Shown here: piece after piece, positions 25,482 to 35,063 of the stretch
Layout of the letters: each line of letters opens with the position of its first letter
Position numbering within the stretch: the first letter of the stretch is position 1
Origin: Lysobacterales bacterium
Lineage (GTDB): Bacteria; Pseudomonadota; Gammaproteobacteria; Xanthomonadales; Xanthomonadaceae
Assembly (NCBI GenBank): GCA_014946745.1
Contig: JADCRD010000003.1
Location: 310,001 to 374,000 of the forward strand
Length of the DNA stretch: 64,000 bases
Reading direction: 5' to 3'
Made by a program: the position numbers and the translations under genes
The notes under the pieces: generated by a model
Seen by the model: the letters and a program-made list of their open reading frames with translations, nothing else
The model's database searches: none
What the model was told of the DNA's origin: nothing

Positions 25482-26254
25482 GCGCCGCGCATCCGCCCTG
25501 GCTGTTGCCCGCCGCGCAGGCGGCCCTGTTGGCGCACGAGCTCGGCAACCCGCTGGGCATCGCTCGGCTGTCCACGCAAGACATCGAGACCGAGCTCAAG
25601 GCCTTCCACAGTGAGCTGCTGACGCTGGCAGGCGAGGATCTCGACCCGGCGGTGCGCGCCCACTTCGAGCAGCGCTTCAACAGCTTCGCCGAGCGCATCG
25701 ACACGCTGGCTGCCGCGCAGCAGCGCATGGCCGGCCTGGTCGAAGAGCTGCGCGCCCAGGGCCAGGGCGCGGCGGCGGCGAGCGAGGCTTTCGACCTTGC
25801 CGAGCGCCTGCGCGCGGCGATCCGGTTGGCCTCGGCGCGCAGCGGGCGAATCATCGATGTCGGCGAAGAGTCGACCGCCGTCCAGCCCTGGCACGGGCCG
25901 CTCGCGGTGCTGGACCGGGTGCTGCTCAACCTGGCCATCAACGCGGTGCAGGCCATCGCGCGGCGCGCCGAGCAGGAGGGCGCAGGCTTTCGCGGTCGCC
26001 TGCGCAGCCGCTGTCTGCGTCACGGCGGGCAGCTGGTGGTCGAGATTGACGACAACGGCATCGGCATCGCGCCGCAGGACATCGATCGCGTGTTCGAGCG
26101 CGGCTTCAGCCGACGGCGCGAGGCGGGCGGCAGCGGGCTGGGGCTCGCCTACGTCCGCGAGGCCGTTCGTGCGCTCGGCGGCGACATCGGCGTGGCCTCG
26201 CTGCCGGGGCAGGGCACGCGCTTTCGTCTGTGGCTGCCCGCGCCGGTCGGCTGA
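25478..26254 (+). CDS. Small soluble histidine kinase coupled to the propeller kinase
   Basis: 258 aa, TTG start overlapping the previous stop by 4 nt. No membrane segment or sensor domain. The dimerisation region has H20 in LLAHELGNPLGIARLS, followed by long helices (~45-95). The HATPase_c domain has NLAINAVQAI (N box), DDNGIGIAPQD and GGSGLGLAYVREAV. It resembles the catalytic half of its neighbour, and the translational coupling suggests heterodimerisation or phosphotransfer within one signalling unit feeding the divergent receiver-GGDEF protein. A palindrome pair follows. Confidence 0.85.
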   Translation: MSAAHPPWLLPAAQAALLAHELGNPLGIARLSTQDIETELKAFHSELLTLAGEDLDPAVRAHFEQRFNSFAERIDTLAAAQQRMAGLVEELRAQGQGAAAASEAFDLAERLRAAIRLASARSGRIIDVGEESTAVQPWHGPLAVLDRVLLNLAINAVQAIARRAEQEGAGFRGRLRSRCLRHGGQLVVEIDDNGIGIAPQDIDRVFERGFSRRREAGGSGLGLAYVREAVRALGGDIGVASLPGQGTRFRLWLPAPVG

Positions 26255-26274
26255 GCCGGCCGAGTGCGCCGAGC

Positions 26275-26334
26275 GGTGGGTCAAGACCCACCCTATGGGG
26301 TAACGGGGGTGCATAGGGTGGGTCTTGACCCACC
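26275..26334. repeat. Inverted pair of GGTGGGTC palindromes
   Basis: Two copies of the repeat unit, 26275-26297 (AA orientation) and 26312-26334 (TT orientation), face each other across a 14-bp spacer. They lie between the convergent ends of the kinase gene and mrpG, so the pair could also fold into one large terminator-like hairpin. Confidence 0.95.
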
Positions 26335-26388
26335 GGGCTGCCCACACATCGCTCCCGCGGGCGGGCCATACCTTGCCCACTGGACGGC

Positions 26389-26718
26389 TTACTCGCTGAC
26401 GGTGGGCGCCCGCGGGCGGTCCGCGCGGCGCGCCAGGTGCGCGCGCATCATCATCAGCGCCGACACCGGTGCGGTGATGAACAGGAACAGCGTGATCAGC
26501 AGTTCGCGCAGGCTGAAAGCCTCGCTCCAGAACAGGTGGAACAGCATCGAGGCGATCAGGATGCCGCCAACGCCCAGCGTGGTCGCCTTGGTCGGCCCGT
26601 GCAGCCGCTTCTCGAAGCTGCCGAGCTTGAACAGTCCGTAGCTGCCGACGATCGCGAAGAATCCGCCCGTCAACAGCAGTGCGGCCATCAGGTACTCAAG
26701 AACGCTGTCGATGTTCAT
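26389..26718 (-). CDS. mrpG: Mrp/Mnh cation-proton antiporter subunit G
   Basis: 109 aa with three hydrophobic helices: YLMAALLLTGGFFAIVGSYGLF, ATTLGVGGILIASMLFHLFW and LRELLITLFLFITAPVSALMMM. These match the MnhG/PhaG family (YufB-like), the last subunit of the seven-part Mrp antiporter. It overlaps mrpF by 4 nt and is the final gene of the operon. A nearly identical N-terminal copy sits at 18087-18458. Start chosen by homology and coupling; a longer in-frame extension was rejected. Confidence 0.92.
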   Translation of the reverse strand: MNIDSVLEYLMAALLLTGGFFAIVGSYGLFKLGSFEKRLHGPTKATTLGVGGILIASMLFHLFWSEAFSLRELLITLFLFITAPVSALMMMRAHLARRADRPRAPTVSE

Positions 26719-26984
26719 TCGATGATGTCCCTGCGCATCGCATAGCGCGACAGTGCCAAGGTGCCGACGAAGCCGAGCATGGCGATCACCAGCACGGCTT
26801 CGAAGTAGACGTCCGAGCGCAGCTGCATGCCGAGCAGCATCAGCAGCGCGATGGTGTTGATGTACATCGTGTCGATGGCGAGGATGCGGTCCTCGATCGA
26901 CGGCCCGCGCAGGAGGCGCCAGCCCGAGAGGCACAGGGCCACGAGCAGCATGCCCATGACGATGCCGATCACGGTGTCGATCAT
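26715..26984 (-). CDS. mrpF: Mrp/Mnh antiporter subunit F
   Basis: 89 aa, three helices. GIVMGMLLVALCLSGWRLLRGPSIEDRILAIDT includes the conserved GPS..DR motif of MnhF/PhaF, followed by NTIALLMLLGMQLRSDVYFE and a final helix ending FVGTLALSRY. It is a small integral subunit of the multi-subunit Na+(K+)/H+ antiporter. Overlaps mrpE upstream and mrpG downstream by 4 nt each. Confidence 0.93.
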   Translation of the reverse strand: MIDTVIGIVMGMLLVALCLSGWRLLRGPSIEDRILAIDTMYINTIALLMLLGMQLRSDVYFEAVLVIAMLGFVGTLALSRYAMRRDIIE

Positions 26985-27466
26985 TCGAAGATCTCCTTCA
27001 GCGGGGCCTCGTAGCGCTGCTTGATCTGGGCGATGGTGCCGGCCTCGTCGTCGAGGCTGAAGCAGTGCACCAGCAGGTAGCGGTTGTCGGCGCTGACCTC
27101 GGCGCTCAGCGTGCCCGGGGTCATGGTGATGATGCCGGCGAGCGTGGCGATGGCGTGCGGGTTGCGCACCTCCAGCGGCAGCCACAGGAAGCCCGGGTGG
27201 ATGTTGGCCTCGCGCCCCAGGATCAGCTTGGCCACCTGGATGTTGGAGACCACGATGTCCCAGAGCACCACCAGCAACAGGCGCAGCGCCACCCACGGAC
27301 GGCGGATACCGGCCGGGCCATGACGCAGACGCTGGGCGATCTGCGGCAGCAGCACGGCCTGGACGCTCGCCAGCAGCAGGTGCCCGGGTTCGACGCTGCC
27401 GACCAGCAGCAGCCACACCACGAACACGCACAGGCTCAGCAGCGGCGCGGGAAACAGCGTCTTCAT
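26981..27466 (-). CDS. mrpE: Mrp/Mnh antiporter subunit E
   Basis: 161 aa, MnhE/PhaE family. Two to three N-terminal helices (LLSLCVFVVWLLLVG, LLLASVQAVLLPQI, WVALRLLLVVLWDIVVSN) precede a cytoplasmic C-terminal part with ITMTPGTLSAEVSADNRYLLVH, the conserved TPGT motif of the family. Start at 27466 chosen because it abuts the mrpD stop and gives the normal family length; the much longer ORF in this frame is a shadow of mrpD. Confidence 0.92.
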   Translation of the reverse strand: MKTLFPAPLLSLCVFVVWLLLVGSVEPGHLLLASVQAVLLPQIAQRLRHGPAGIRRPWVALRLLLVVLWDIVVSNIQVAKLILGREANIHPGFLWLPLEVRNPHAIATLAGIITMTPGTLSAEVSADNRYLLVHCFSLDDEAGTIAQIKQRYEAPLKEIFE

Positions 27467-29037
27467 CACGGGGCCTCCCCGGCAGCAGGCGCCAGCGGCG
27501 TGGCGGAGCGCAGGCGCGGCGCCGCGGCCTCGACCGCGCGCCGGTAGTCCTGGGTGGAATGCACCTGCTGCGCGGTCTCGCGGCTGTAGCGCAGCAGCGG
27601 GTTGGCGAACAGGCTCATGCCGATGCCGAGCGCAACCAGCGCGCCGACGGCGATCAGCTCGGCCCGGGCGGGACGCAGCGCGCCCGCCTCGGCCTCCGAG
27701 TCGTCGTCGTCGCGCACGCCGCCGCTCTTCCAGAACAGCTGGCTGCCGGCGCGCGCCATGGCGATCAGGCAGAGCAGGCTGCAGATCAGGATCAGCGGCC
27801 ACAGCCAGGCCGCCTGGGCGTTCTCCATCGACGCCAGCAGGGTGAACTTGCCGACGAAGCCCGACAGCGGCGGCAGGCCGACCAGGCTCACCGCGATCAG
27901 CAGGTAGAGCGCGCCGAACAGGCCGCGGTGCGGCACCGGCACCAGCGCCTTCAAGCTGTCGCCGGCGCTGCCGCGGCGACGGCGGATCAGATCGGCGAGC
28001 AGGAACAGTGCAGCCGCGCCGAAGGTGCTGTGCACGAGGTAGTACAGACCCGGCCCGGTGCTGGCCGAAGCGTCGAGGCCCAGCACGATGAACAGCGTCG
28101 CCGCGGAGACCACCACCAGGTAGGCCGCGAGCCCGCGCAGGCTGCTGGCGGCGAGCGCGCCAAGGCTCGCGAGCACCAGTGCGATCGCGCCTGCCGGCAG
28201 CAGCCAGTCGGCCGCCCAGCCTGCGAGCGCACCGGCGTCTTCCCCGAACAGCAGCGTGTAGACGCGCAGGATCGCGTAGATGCCGAGCTTGGTCATGATT
28301 GCGAACAGCGCCGCCACCGGCGCCGGCGAGCGCGCGTAGGTCTGCGGCAGCCACAGGTACATCGGCAAGAGCGCCGCCTTGGCGCCGAACACCACCAGCA
28401 GGATGCCGCCGGCGGCCAGGATGAGGCCGTGGTTCTCGATCGGCGCGCGGCCGATGGCCTCGCCCATCTCGTGCATGTTGAGCACGCCGAGCAGGCCGTA
28501 GAACAGGCCGAGCGCGACCAGGAACAGGGTCGAGGCGGTGACGTTGAACACCACGTACTGGAAGCCCACGCGGATGCGCGGACCGCGCCCGCCCGAGAGC
28601 AGCAGGCCGTAGCTGGCAATCAGCAGCACCTCGAAGAACACGAACAGGTTGAACAGGTCGGCGGTGAGGAAGGCGCCGTTCAAGCCGGCCAGCTGGAACT
28701 GGAACAGGGCATGGAAGTGCAGGGCGCGACTGTCCCAGCCTGAGCTGGCGTAGAGCAGGGCGGCGCTGCCGAGCACGGTGGTGGTCGCCACCATCAGCGC
28801 CGACAGGCGGTCGAGTGCCAGGCTGATGCCGATCTGCGCCGGCCAGTCGCCGAGCAGGTAGACGCTGACCTCACCCGTGCTCGCGCTCTGCAGCAGCAGC
28901 CAGGCCACACCGAGCTGCAGCAGCATGGCGACCGCCGCCAGCGCGCGCTGCGCGGTGAGGCCAGCGCGCTCGATCAACAGCAGCAGGGCGCCGGCCAGCA
29001 GCGGCAGGACGATCGGCAGGATGGGCAGGTGGTTCAT
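27466..29037 (-). CDS. mrpD: Mrp/Mnh antiporter subunit D
   Basis: 523 aa, a NADH-quinone oxidoreductase ND4/ND5-like (Proton_antipo_M) protein with about 14 helices. Key stretches include LTADLFNLFVFFEVLLIASYGLL, with the conserved E in the F-E motif, GAKAALLPMYLWLPQTYARSPAPV with the conserved Lys and Pro-rich loop, and GLPPLSGFVGKFTLL. The C-terminal ~45 residues are soluble. It is one of the two large proton-translocating subunits of the Mrp complex. The last ~33 codons are duplicated at 18812-18910. Confidence 0.95.
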   Translation of the reverse strand: MNHLPILPIVLPLLAGALLLLIERAGLTAQRALAAVAMLLQLGVAWLLLQSASTGEVSVYLLGDWPAQIGISLALDRLSALMVATTTVLGSAALLYASSGWDSRALHFHALFQFQLAGLNGAFLTADLFNLFVFFEVLLIASYGLLLSGGRGPRIRVGFQYVVFNVTASTLFLVALGLFYGLLGVLNMHEMGEAIGRAPIENHGLILAAGGILLVVFGAKAALLPMYLWLPQTYARSPAPVAALFAIMTKLGIYAILRVYTLLFGEDAGALAGWAADWLLPAGAIALVLASLGALAASSLRGLAAYLVVVSAATLFIVLGLDASASTGPGLYYLVHSTFGAAALFLLADLIRRRRGSAGDSLKALVPVPHRGLFGALYLLIAVSLVGLPPLSGFVGKFTLLASMENAQAAWLWPLILICSLLCLIAMARAGSQLFWKSGGVRDDDDSEAEAGALRPARAELIAVGALVALGIGMSLFANPLLRYSRETAQQVHSTQDYRRAVEAAAPRLRSATPLAPAAGEAP

Positions 29038-29405
29038 GCCTCACCTCCGTCGCGCTCAGCCGCGCCGGGCTCGCGGCCATCAACGTGGTCGCTGCCGCTG
29101 TCGCCGCGGTTGCGGATCGCCGCCACCGCCATTACCGCGGTCATCGCGAAGCTGATGACGATGGCGGTCAGCACCAGCGCCTGCGGCAGCGGGTCGGTGT
29201 GGTTGGCCAGTGTTGGTGCGAGGCCTTCGCGCAGGATCGGCGGCGCTCCGACCTTGAGCCGACCCATCGAGAAGATGAGCAGATTCACTGCGTAGGAGAA
29301 CAGGGTGAGGCCGAGCAGCACATCGAAGGTGCGTGCACGCAGCAGCAGGTAGATCGCCGCTGCGGTGAGCACCCCGATGGCGCTGGCCAGCGCGAGTTCC
29401 ATCAT
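29034..29405 (-). CDS. mrpC: Mrp/Mnh antiporter subunit C
   Basis: 123 aa, homologous to NuoK. Three helices: [42 protein letters not shown] and [23 protein letters not shown]. The [14 protein letters not shown] motif is the signature of MnhC/PhaC. The hydrophilic C-terminal tail is rich in Asp/Glu/Gly. Overlaps both neighbours by 4 nt. Confidence 0.94.
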   Translation of the reverse strand: MMELALASAIGVLTAAAIYLLLRARTFDVLLGLTLFSYAVNLLIFSMGRLKVGAPPILREGLAPTLANHTDPLPQALVLTAIVISFAMTAVMAVAAIRNRGDSGSDHVDGREPGAAERDGGEA

Positions 29406-32203
29406 GCGCCTTCTCCTTCCGTGTGGATGGCGGGGTGGGCGGGCTGCTGCGCGCGCGGACGGCGCACGTGGCCCAGGCTGGCGAGGATCAACAGCGCGCC
29501 GCCGCAGACCGCGAGCAGCACGCCGGTGTCGAAGGCCATCGCCGAGGACAGCGCGAACGTGCCGACGACGGGCAGCTCGACATAGCCGTAGGCGCTGGTC
29601 AGGAAGGGGTAGCCGAAGACCCAGGCGGCGACGCCGGTGGCGGTGCCGATCAGCACGCCCCAGCCGATGGTCATGGCGTAGTCGAAGCCGATGCGCTGCT
29701 CGACGTAGCGGCTGCCCGAGAGGATGTACTGCAGCACCATCGGCGAGACCAGCACCAGGCCGGCGATGAAGCCACCGCCCGGCTCGTTGTGGCCGCGCAG
29801 GAACAGGTAGACCGCAGCCGCCACCGCCAGCGGCAGCAGCAGGCGCGCCAAGGTGTTCGGAATCGACAGACGCTCAGGCGCGCCGCGCTGCAGTTCATCC
29901 GGGGCGACCCAGGCGCGCCGCAGCAGGGCGTGCACCACCAGGCCGGCGATACCGAACACCGTGAGTTCGCCCAGGGTATCGAAACCGCGGATGTCCACCA
30001 GGATCACGTTGACCACATTGCTGCCGCCGCCTTCGGGCAGCGAGCGCGCGAGGATCTCGCCGGCCACGGTGTCGAACGGACGGGTGATGATCGCGTACAC
30101 CAGGGCCGTGACGCCGGCGCCGCAGGCGACCGCGATGCCAAGGTCGCGCCAGCGCCGCAGGGCGCTGCGTTCGCCGGCGCCCTCGGAGGGCAGATAGTTC
30201 ATCGCCAGCAGCAGAAGCACCACGCTGACCGTCTCCACCAGCAGCTGGGTCAGCGCGAGGTCCGGCGCCGACAGCATGACGAAGCTCAGCGACACCAGCA
30301 GGCCGCAGCCGCCCATCACGATCAGCGCGGCCAGACGCTGCCGGTGCAGCACCGGCACCGCGATGGTGGCGGCGATCAGCAGCGCCCACAGCACCCAGCC
30401 GAACAGCGGCATCGGCTGGCCCTCGCCGAAGCCGCCGATGCCGTGGCCCATCAGGAAGGGTGCAGCGGCCAGCAGCAGCGTCGACAGCAGCATCAGCAGC
30501 AGGTAGCGCTGCAGGCTGCCGTCTTCGAGCCGCTGGGTCACGCGCCGCGCCAGGCTGACCAGGCCGTTGATCTTGGCGTGGAAGACCGCGAAACCCAGCG
30601 AGCGCCGCACGTCGCGATGCAGGGCCACGAAGCGCCGCAGTCCAAAGTACAGCGCGATGCCGCCGCCCACCGCGATGGCGCTCATCAGCAGCGGCAGGTT
30701 GAAGCCGTGCCACACCGCGAGGTAGTAGTCCGGCACGTTGCCGTGGGTGGCGCCGCGCACCGCGGTTTCCAGCACCGGCCCGATCACCCAGGCCGGGGCG
30801 ATGCCGACGGCCAGGCACAGCAGCACCAGCAGTTCGACCGGCACCCGCATCATCCGCGGCGGCTCGTGCGGTGTCTTGTTGAGCACTTCGGTGCTGCCGG
30901 TGAAGAAGCAGTCGTGCACGAAGCGCAGGCTGTAGGCCATGCTGAAAATGCCGGCCAGCACCGCGGCGATCGCCAGCACCCAGCCCATCACCTCGTGACC
31001 CTCGATCTGCAGGGTTTCAGCGAAGAACATCTCCTTCGACAGGAAACCGTTCAAGAACGGAATGCCGGCCATCGCCAGCGCCGCGATGATCGCCAGCGTG
31101 CTGGTGATCGGCATGGTCTTCAGCAGGCCGTGCAGCTTGCGAATGTCGCGGGTGCCGGTCTCGTGGTCGATGATGCCGGCGGCCATGAACAGCGAGGCCT
31201 TGAACACCGCGTGGTTGAGGATGTGGAACACGCCGGCGACAACGGCCAGTTCGGTGGGCAGGCCGAACAGCAGGGTGATCAGGCCCAGGTGCGACACCGT
31301 CGAATAGGCCAGCAGGCCTTTCAGGTCGTGCTGGAAGATCGCGAGGTAGGCACCGGTCAGCAGGGTCGCCGCGCCGAAGCCGCTGACCGTGTAGAACCAC
31401 AGGTCGGTGCCGGCCAGCGCCGGATGCATGCGCGCCAGCAGGAACACGCCGGCCTTCACCATGGTGGCCGAGTGCAGGTAGGCCGAGACCGGCGTGGGGG
31501 CCGCCATCGCGTGCGGCAGCCAGAAATGGAAGGGGAACTGCGCCGACTTGGTCACCACGCCGCCGAGCACCAGCAGGGTCGCAACCGGATACAGCGCATG
31601 CGCACGGATCGCATCACCTGCATCCAGCACGGCGTCCAGCTCGTAGCTGCCGACGATGTGGCCGATCACCAGCACGCCCGCCAGCAGGGCCAGCCCGCCG
31701 GCGCCGGTGATGGCGAGCGCCATACGCGCGCCTTTGCGCGCGTCCTCGCGATGGCTCCAGAAGCCGATCAGCAGGAAGGAGCTGATCGAGGTGAGCTCCC
31801 AGAAGGTGGCGAGCAGCAGCAGGTTGCCGGCGATGACCATGCCGAGCATGGCTCCCATGAACAGCATCAGATACGCGAAGAAGCGCGGCGCGCTGTCCTT
31901 GGGCGACAGGTAGTAGTGCGCGTAGACCACGATCAGGAGGCCGATGCCGAGCACCAGCCCGGCAAACATCCAGGCCAGGCCATCGATGCGCAGCGACAGG
32001 TTCAGGCCAGCCTCGGCGATCCACGGCGTGAAGCTGCGGACGACCTCGCCCTCCATCACCTGCGGGGTGATCGAAGCGAGGATGGCGAGGCCAGTGAGCG
32101 GCGCCAGCGCAGCGATCGCGGCGGCCACGCTGCGCGGTGCCCGGTGGGCAAGCGCGATCAGCAGGGCGCACACGAAGGGCGCAGCGAGCAGGATCTCGAG
32201 CAT
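29402..32203 (-). CDS. mrpA: Mrp/Mnh antiporter fused subunit A+B
   Basis: 933 aa from the ATG at 32203; upstream in-frame codons were rejected as non-coding. The N-terminal ~500 residues are the ND5-like antiporter module ([48 protein letters not shown]). Next comes the DUF4040 region ([22 protein letters not shown]). The C-terminal ~150 residues are an MnhB domain ([18 protein letters not shown]). The A-B fusion is the PhaAB form typical of proteobacterial group 2 Mrp operons. As the first gene of a six-gene, fully overlapping operon, it should act in Na+ or K+ efflux and pH homeostasis at the inner membrane. Confidence 0.95.
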   Translation of the reverse strand: MLEILLAAPFVCALLIALAHRAPRSVAAAIAALAPLTGLAILASITPQVMEGEVVRSFTPWIAEAGLNLSLRIDGLAWMFAGLVLGIGLLIVVYAHYYLSPKDSAPRFFAYLMLFMGAMLGMVIAGNLLLLATFWELTSISSFLLIGFWSHREDARKGARMALAITGAGGLALLAGVLVIGHIVGSYELDAVLDAGDAIRAHALYPVATLLVLGGVVTKSAQFPFHFWLPHAMAAPTPVSAYLHSATMVKAGVFLLARMHPALAGTDLWFYTVSGFGAATLLTGAYLAIFQHDLKGLLAYSTVSHLGLITLLFGLPTELAVVAGVFHILNHAVFKASLFMAAGIIDHETGTRDIRKLHGLLKTMPITSTLAIIAALAMAGIPFLNGFLSKEMFFAETLQIEGHEVMGWVLAIAAVLAGIFSMAYSLRFVHDCFFTGSTEVLNKTPHEPPRMMRVPVELLVLLCLAVGIAPAWVIGPVLETAVRGATHGNVPDYYLAVWHGFNLPLLMSAIAVGGGIALYFGLRRFVALHRDVRRSLGFAVFHAKINGLVSLARRVTQRLEDGSLQRYLLLMLLSTLLLAAAPFLMGHGIGGFGEGQPMPLFGWVLWALLIAATIAVPVLHRQRLAALIVMGGCGLLVSLSFVMLSAPDLALTQLLVETVSVVLLLLAMNYLPSEGAGERSALRRWRDLGIAVACGAGVTALVYAIITRPFDTVAGEILARSLPEGGGSNVVNVILVDIRGFDTLGELTVFGIAGLVVHALLRRAWVAPDELQRGAPERLSIPNTLARLLLPLAVAAAVYLFLRGHNEPGGGFIAGLVLVSPMVLQYILSGSRYVEQRIGFDYAMTIGWGVLIGTATGVAAWVFGYPFLTSAYGYVELPVVGTFALSSAMAFDTGVLLAVCGGALLILASLGHVRRPRAQQPAHPAIHTEGEGA

Positions 32204-32557
32204 GGTGCGATTCCGTATCGAGGGAGGCGTGCGCGCGACCTGATCACGCGATGATTTCACCGCTCAACCGCAAGGGTGAAGACCGCGCGCAGCGGGGCTA
32301 GTCTAGCCCATGGATGTGAAGAGTCCGCGGGATTTTCCCATCGATTCCGCGACTTGCGCTGGCAGCGCGCGGATAAGTACGTAGAGCCTGGATTGGGGAT
32401 TGGGGATTGGGGATTGGGGATTCGCCGAAGCTTGGGCGCTGGCATGCGCTTCAGTACTGGTGTTGTCGATGGGTCTTGCGCACTGCGGCCGTGACCGTTG
32501 GCCGCGGGTTCCCAGTCCGCCGCGCCCTTCCCATCCCCAATCTCCAATCCCCGCTCT
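32204..32557. other. Intergenic region with promoter of mrp and GGGGATT repeats
   Basis: 354 bp between the start of mrpA and the stop of the DASS transporter, both genes being on the minus strand. It must hold the mrp promoter, but I cannot place boxes confidently. It carries the GGGGATTG tandem and its inverted counterpart at 32530-32553. Confidence 0.6.
32390..32422. repeat. GGATTGGG 8-bp tandem repeat
   Basis: About four units of GGATTGGG in tandem. A related inverted run (CCATCCCCAATC...CAATCCCC) lies at 32530-32553 next to the end of the DASS gene, so the two could pair across 110 bp. This repeat style is frequent between genes in Xanthomonadales. Confidence 0.8.
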
Positions 32558-33928
32558 TCAGAGCACCACCCAGCACACCAGGGTGATGACCACCGCGCCC
32601 AGCACGTTCAGCGCAAAACCGTAGCGCAGCATGTCGCGTGCGGGTACGAGGCCGGTGCCGAACACGATGGCATTCGGTGCGGTGCCCACCGGCAGCATGA
32701 AGCTGCAGCTGACGGCGAGCACGGCAGGCGCCATCAACACGGCAGGGTCGAGACCCAGCCCGACCGCAGCGGCCGCCAGGATGGGCATCATCAGCACCGC
32801 CGTGGCGGTGTTGCTGGTGATTTCAGAGAGCATGGCGACGCTGATCGCGATCAGCGCGATCTGCAGCGGCAGCGGTAGAGCCAAGGCTCCGCTGAGCACG
32901 CCTGCGGCGGCGTCGGAGAGCCCCGACGTCTGGAACGCAGTCGCGATGGCGATGCCGCCGCCGAACAGGATCATCACGCCCCAGGGAATCCGTTCGGCGC
33001 TCTGCCAGTCCAGCAGCTGACCGCCTTTGCCGTCGGGCATCAGGGCCATGACGATCACGCCGAGCAGGGCCACGCTGGCGTCATTGGCGTTCGGCAGATC
33101 CCACCATTCGCGCCAGCCGCCGAAGGGCTCGGTGCGGGTGATCCAGGCCAGCGCCACCAGTCCGAAGACCAGCAGCACGCGCCGCTCGGCCGCTGTCCAG
33201 GCGCCCATCTCGGGCAGCATTGCGCTGGGCGAGCCCTGCAGCCCGCGCGCCAGCCACAGTGCCATCAGCGGCAGCATCAGCAGTACGGTTGGCAAGCCGA
33301 ACGCCATCCAGTCGGAGAAGCCCAGCGGTGAGCCGGTGGTCTGGCTGTAGACCTGCATGAACACCAGATTCGGCGGCGAGCCCACCGGCGTGCCGAGCCC
33401 GCCAATGCTGGCGCCATAGCAGATCGACAGCAGCAGCGGTGCGGCCAGGCGTCGATCGGGATAGGTCTGCAGAATCGCCAGCGCCACCGGCACCAGCATC
33501 AGCGTGGTGGCAGTGTTCGACAGCCACATGCTGCACAGGCCGGAGGCAGCGGCGAAGCCGAACACCAGCGCACGACCGCCGCCACCGCCGAACGCGCGGA
33601 CCATGCCGACCGCCAGCCGTCGATGCGCTCCGGCCTGCTCCAGTGCCTTCGACAGCATGGCGCCTCCCACCAGCAGCAGGATCAGTTCATTGCCATACGC
33701 TTCCGCCACCTCGCGTGGACTGAGCACGCCGGCCAGAGGCAGCAGCGCCAGCGGCAGCAGCGCCGTGATGGCATGCGGCGCGGCCTCCAGTACCCACCAG
33801 GCCGCGCACCAGGCCGTCACCGCCAGAGTGAAGCTGGCGCCGTTCGACAGCCCCAGGCTTGGCCCGAATCCCCAGGCCAGGGCGGCGAGCGCGGGGCCGC
33901 TGATCCAGCGGACAAGGGATGTCTGCAT
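32558..33928 (-). CDS. DASS-family (SLC13) divalent anion:Na+ symporter
   Basis: 456 aa from the ATG at 33928; the longer reading upstream runs into the divergent gene. About 12 helices are visible. Both SNT motifs of the family are present: WLSNTATTLMLVPVALAI and ITSNTATAVLMMPILA. The associated loops are also present, GGLGTPVGSPPN and MLPVGTAPNAIVFGTG, which bind Na+ and carboxylate or sulfate. The substrate, dicarboxylate versus sulfate, cannot be decided. Divergent from an NAD(P)-binding protein 72 bp away. Confidence 0.9.
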   Translation of the reverse strand: MQTSLVRWISGPALAALAWGFGPSLGLSNGASFTLAVTAWCAAWWVLEAAPHAITALLPLALLPLAGVLSPREVAEAYGNELILLLVGGAMLSKALEQAGAHRRLAVGMVRAFGGGGGRALVFGFAAASGLCSMWLSNTATTLMLVPVALAILQTYPDRRLAAPLLLSICYGASIGGLGTPVGSPPNLVFMQVYSQTTGSPLGFSDWMAFGLPTVLLMLPLMALWLARGLQGSPSAMLPEMGAWTAAERRVLLVFGLVALAWITRTEPFGGWREWWDLPNANDASVALLGVIVMALMPDGKGGQLLDWQSAERIPWGVMILFGGGIAIATAFQTSGLSDAAAGVLSGALALPLPLQIALIAISVAMLSEITSNTATAVLMMPILAAAAVGLGLDPAVLMAPAVLAVSCSFMLPVGTAPNAIVFGTGLVPARDMLRYGFALNVLGAVVITLVCWVVL

Positions 33929-34000
33929 ATCGGCCGTGTCGGTGAGGAGATCGGCGCGCACTGTAGCGGCTGCGGTGCGCGTGCGTGCCATGCTTGCGCG

Positions 34001-34930
34001 ATGCAGACACAGAACCTTCCACTTCGCTGGCTGGTGTTTGGCGGCAGCGGCGCGGTCGGCCGCTTCCTGCTGCCGACGCTGCGCGAGGCGGGCGCAGAGG
34101 TGCTGGCGCTCAGTCGAGAAGCGCGGACGGCCGAGCACCCGTGCCTGCGCTGGGTCTGCGGCTCGTTGCAGCACGCGCCCGCACTCGAGGCGCTGCTGGC
34201 TGACGGCGAACCGGTGGACGTGCTGTGTTCGCTCGGTCCGCTGGATGCTTTCGCGGCCTGGCTTGAGCGGCATCCGCCTCGCGCAGGCGTGCGCGTGCTC
34301 GCGCTGTCGTCTTTGAGCGCCGAGTGGAAGCAGCAGTCGCCGAATCCCGCGGAACGTGCCCTCGCGGCCTCACTGCTGGCGAACGAGCAGCGCGTTCTCC
34401 GCGTGGCCGCAACGCACGGCGCCACGGCCACCCTGCTGCGCTGTGGATTGATCCACGGCGCTGGCATCGATCGCAGCCTGACGCCGCTGCTGCGCTTCGC
34501 TCGGCGCTGGCCCTTGCCGTGGCCGCGCGCCGCGCGCGGTCTGCGCCAGCCGGTGCACGCCGCTGATCTGGCGCGAGCGGTGTTCGCTGCATCCGAGCGA
34601 TCTGCATTGGCGCAGCCGGTGCTGTCTTTGCCCGGCCCCGAGGCTGTTACCTTTCGTTGCATGTTGCAGCGCAGCTTGGATGTCGAAGGGCTGCGTGGGC
34701 GTGTGATACCGGTTCCCACGCCGGGGCTGCGCGGCCTGCTCGGCGTGCTCGCGCGTGGGCACGGACGCCTGGCGGCAGGTGCTGCGACGCTGCGCAGGCT
34801 GTACCTCGACCAACTGGGCCCGCAGGACGGCTGGGCGCTGCTCGGGATTTCCCTGGACTCACTGCGGCGCGTGGCCGCGCGCGAGACGCGTGATTCCAGT
34901 ACCGAAGAGGTCAGGAATTGCCAGTCGTGA
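34001..34930 (+). CDS. NAD(P)-binding Rossmann protein (SDR-like)
   Basis: 309 aa from the ATG at 34001. The Rossmann opening WLVFGGSGAVGRFLLPTLREAG fits the extended/atypical SDR GxxGxxG pattern. SSLSAEWKQQSPNPAERALAASLLANEQRVL replaces the usual YxxxK with no clear Tyr-Lys pair, so catalysis by the normal SDR mechanism is doubtful. LLRCGLIHGAGIDRSLTPLLRF and RQPVHAADLARAV resemble the complex I subunit NDUFA9-like/atypical SDR group. The C-terminal ~90 residues are helical. Function unknown; probably NAD(P)H-binding. Confidence 0.78.
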   Translation: MQTQNLPLRWLVFGGSGAVGRFLLPTLREAGAEVLALSREARTAEHPCLRWVCGSLQHAPALEALLADGEPVDVLCSLGPLDAFAAWLERHPPRAGVRVLALSSLSAEWKQQSPNPAERALAASLLANEQRVLRVAATHGATATLLRCGLIHGAGIDRSLTPLLRFARRWPLPWPRAARGLRQPVHAADLARAVFAASERSALAQPVLSLPGPEAVTFRCMLQRSLDVEGLRGRVIPVPTPGLRGLLGVLARGHGRLAAGAATLRRLYLDQLGPQDGWALLGISLDSLRRVAARETRDSSTEEVRNCQS

Positions 34931-35063
34931 TGCGGCTTCGCAGAGTTTGCTGCGCTGCCGCATAGCTGCGAGCCGTAGCCATACGCCGCAGCATTGCCTT
35001 CCTTAATCGCGGCTGGCTACAGTACCGAAGCCCCATCCCCCGATAACCAGAAAGGACACGAAC

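Noticed and set aside
29423-32254. 943-codon open frame on the plus strand antisense to mrpA
   Set aside because: His/Gln/Arg/Ala-rich shadow caused by high GC; mrpA on the other strand has unmistakable domains.
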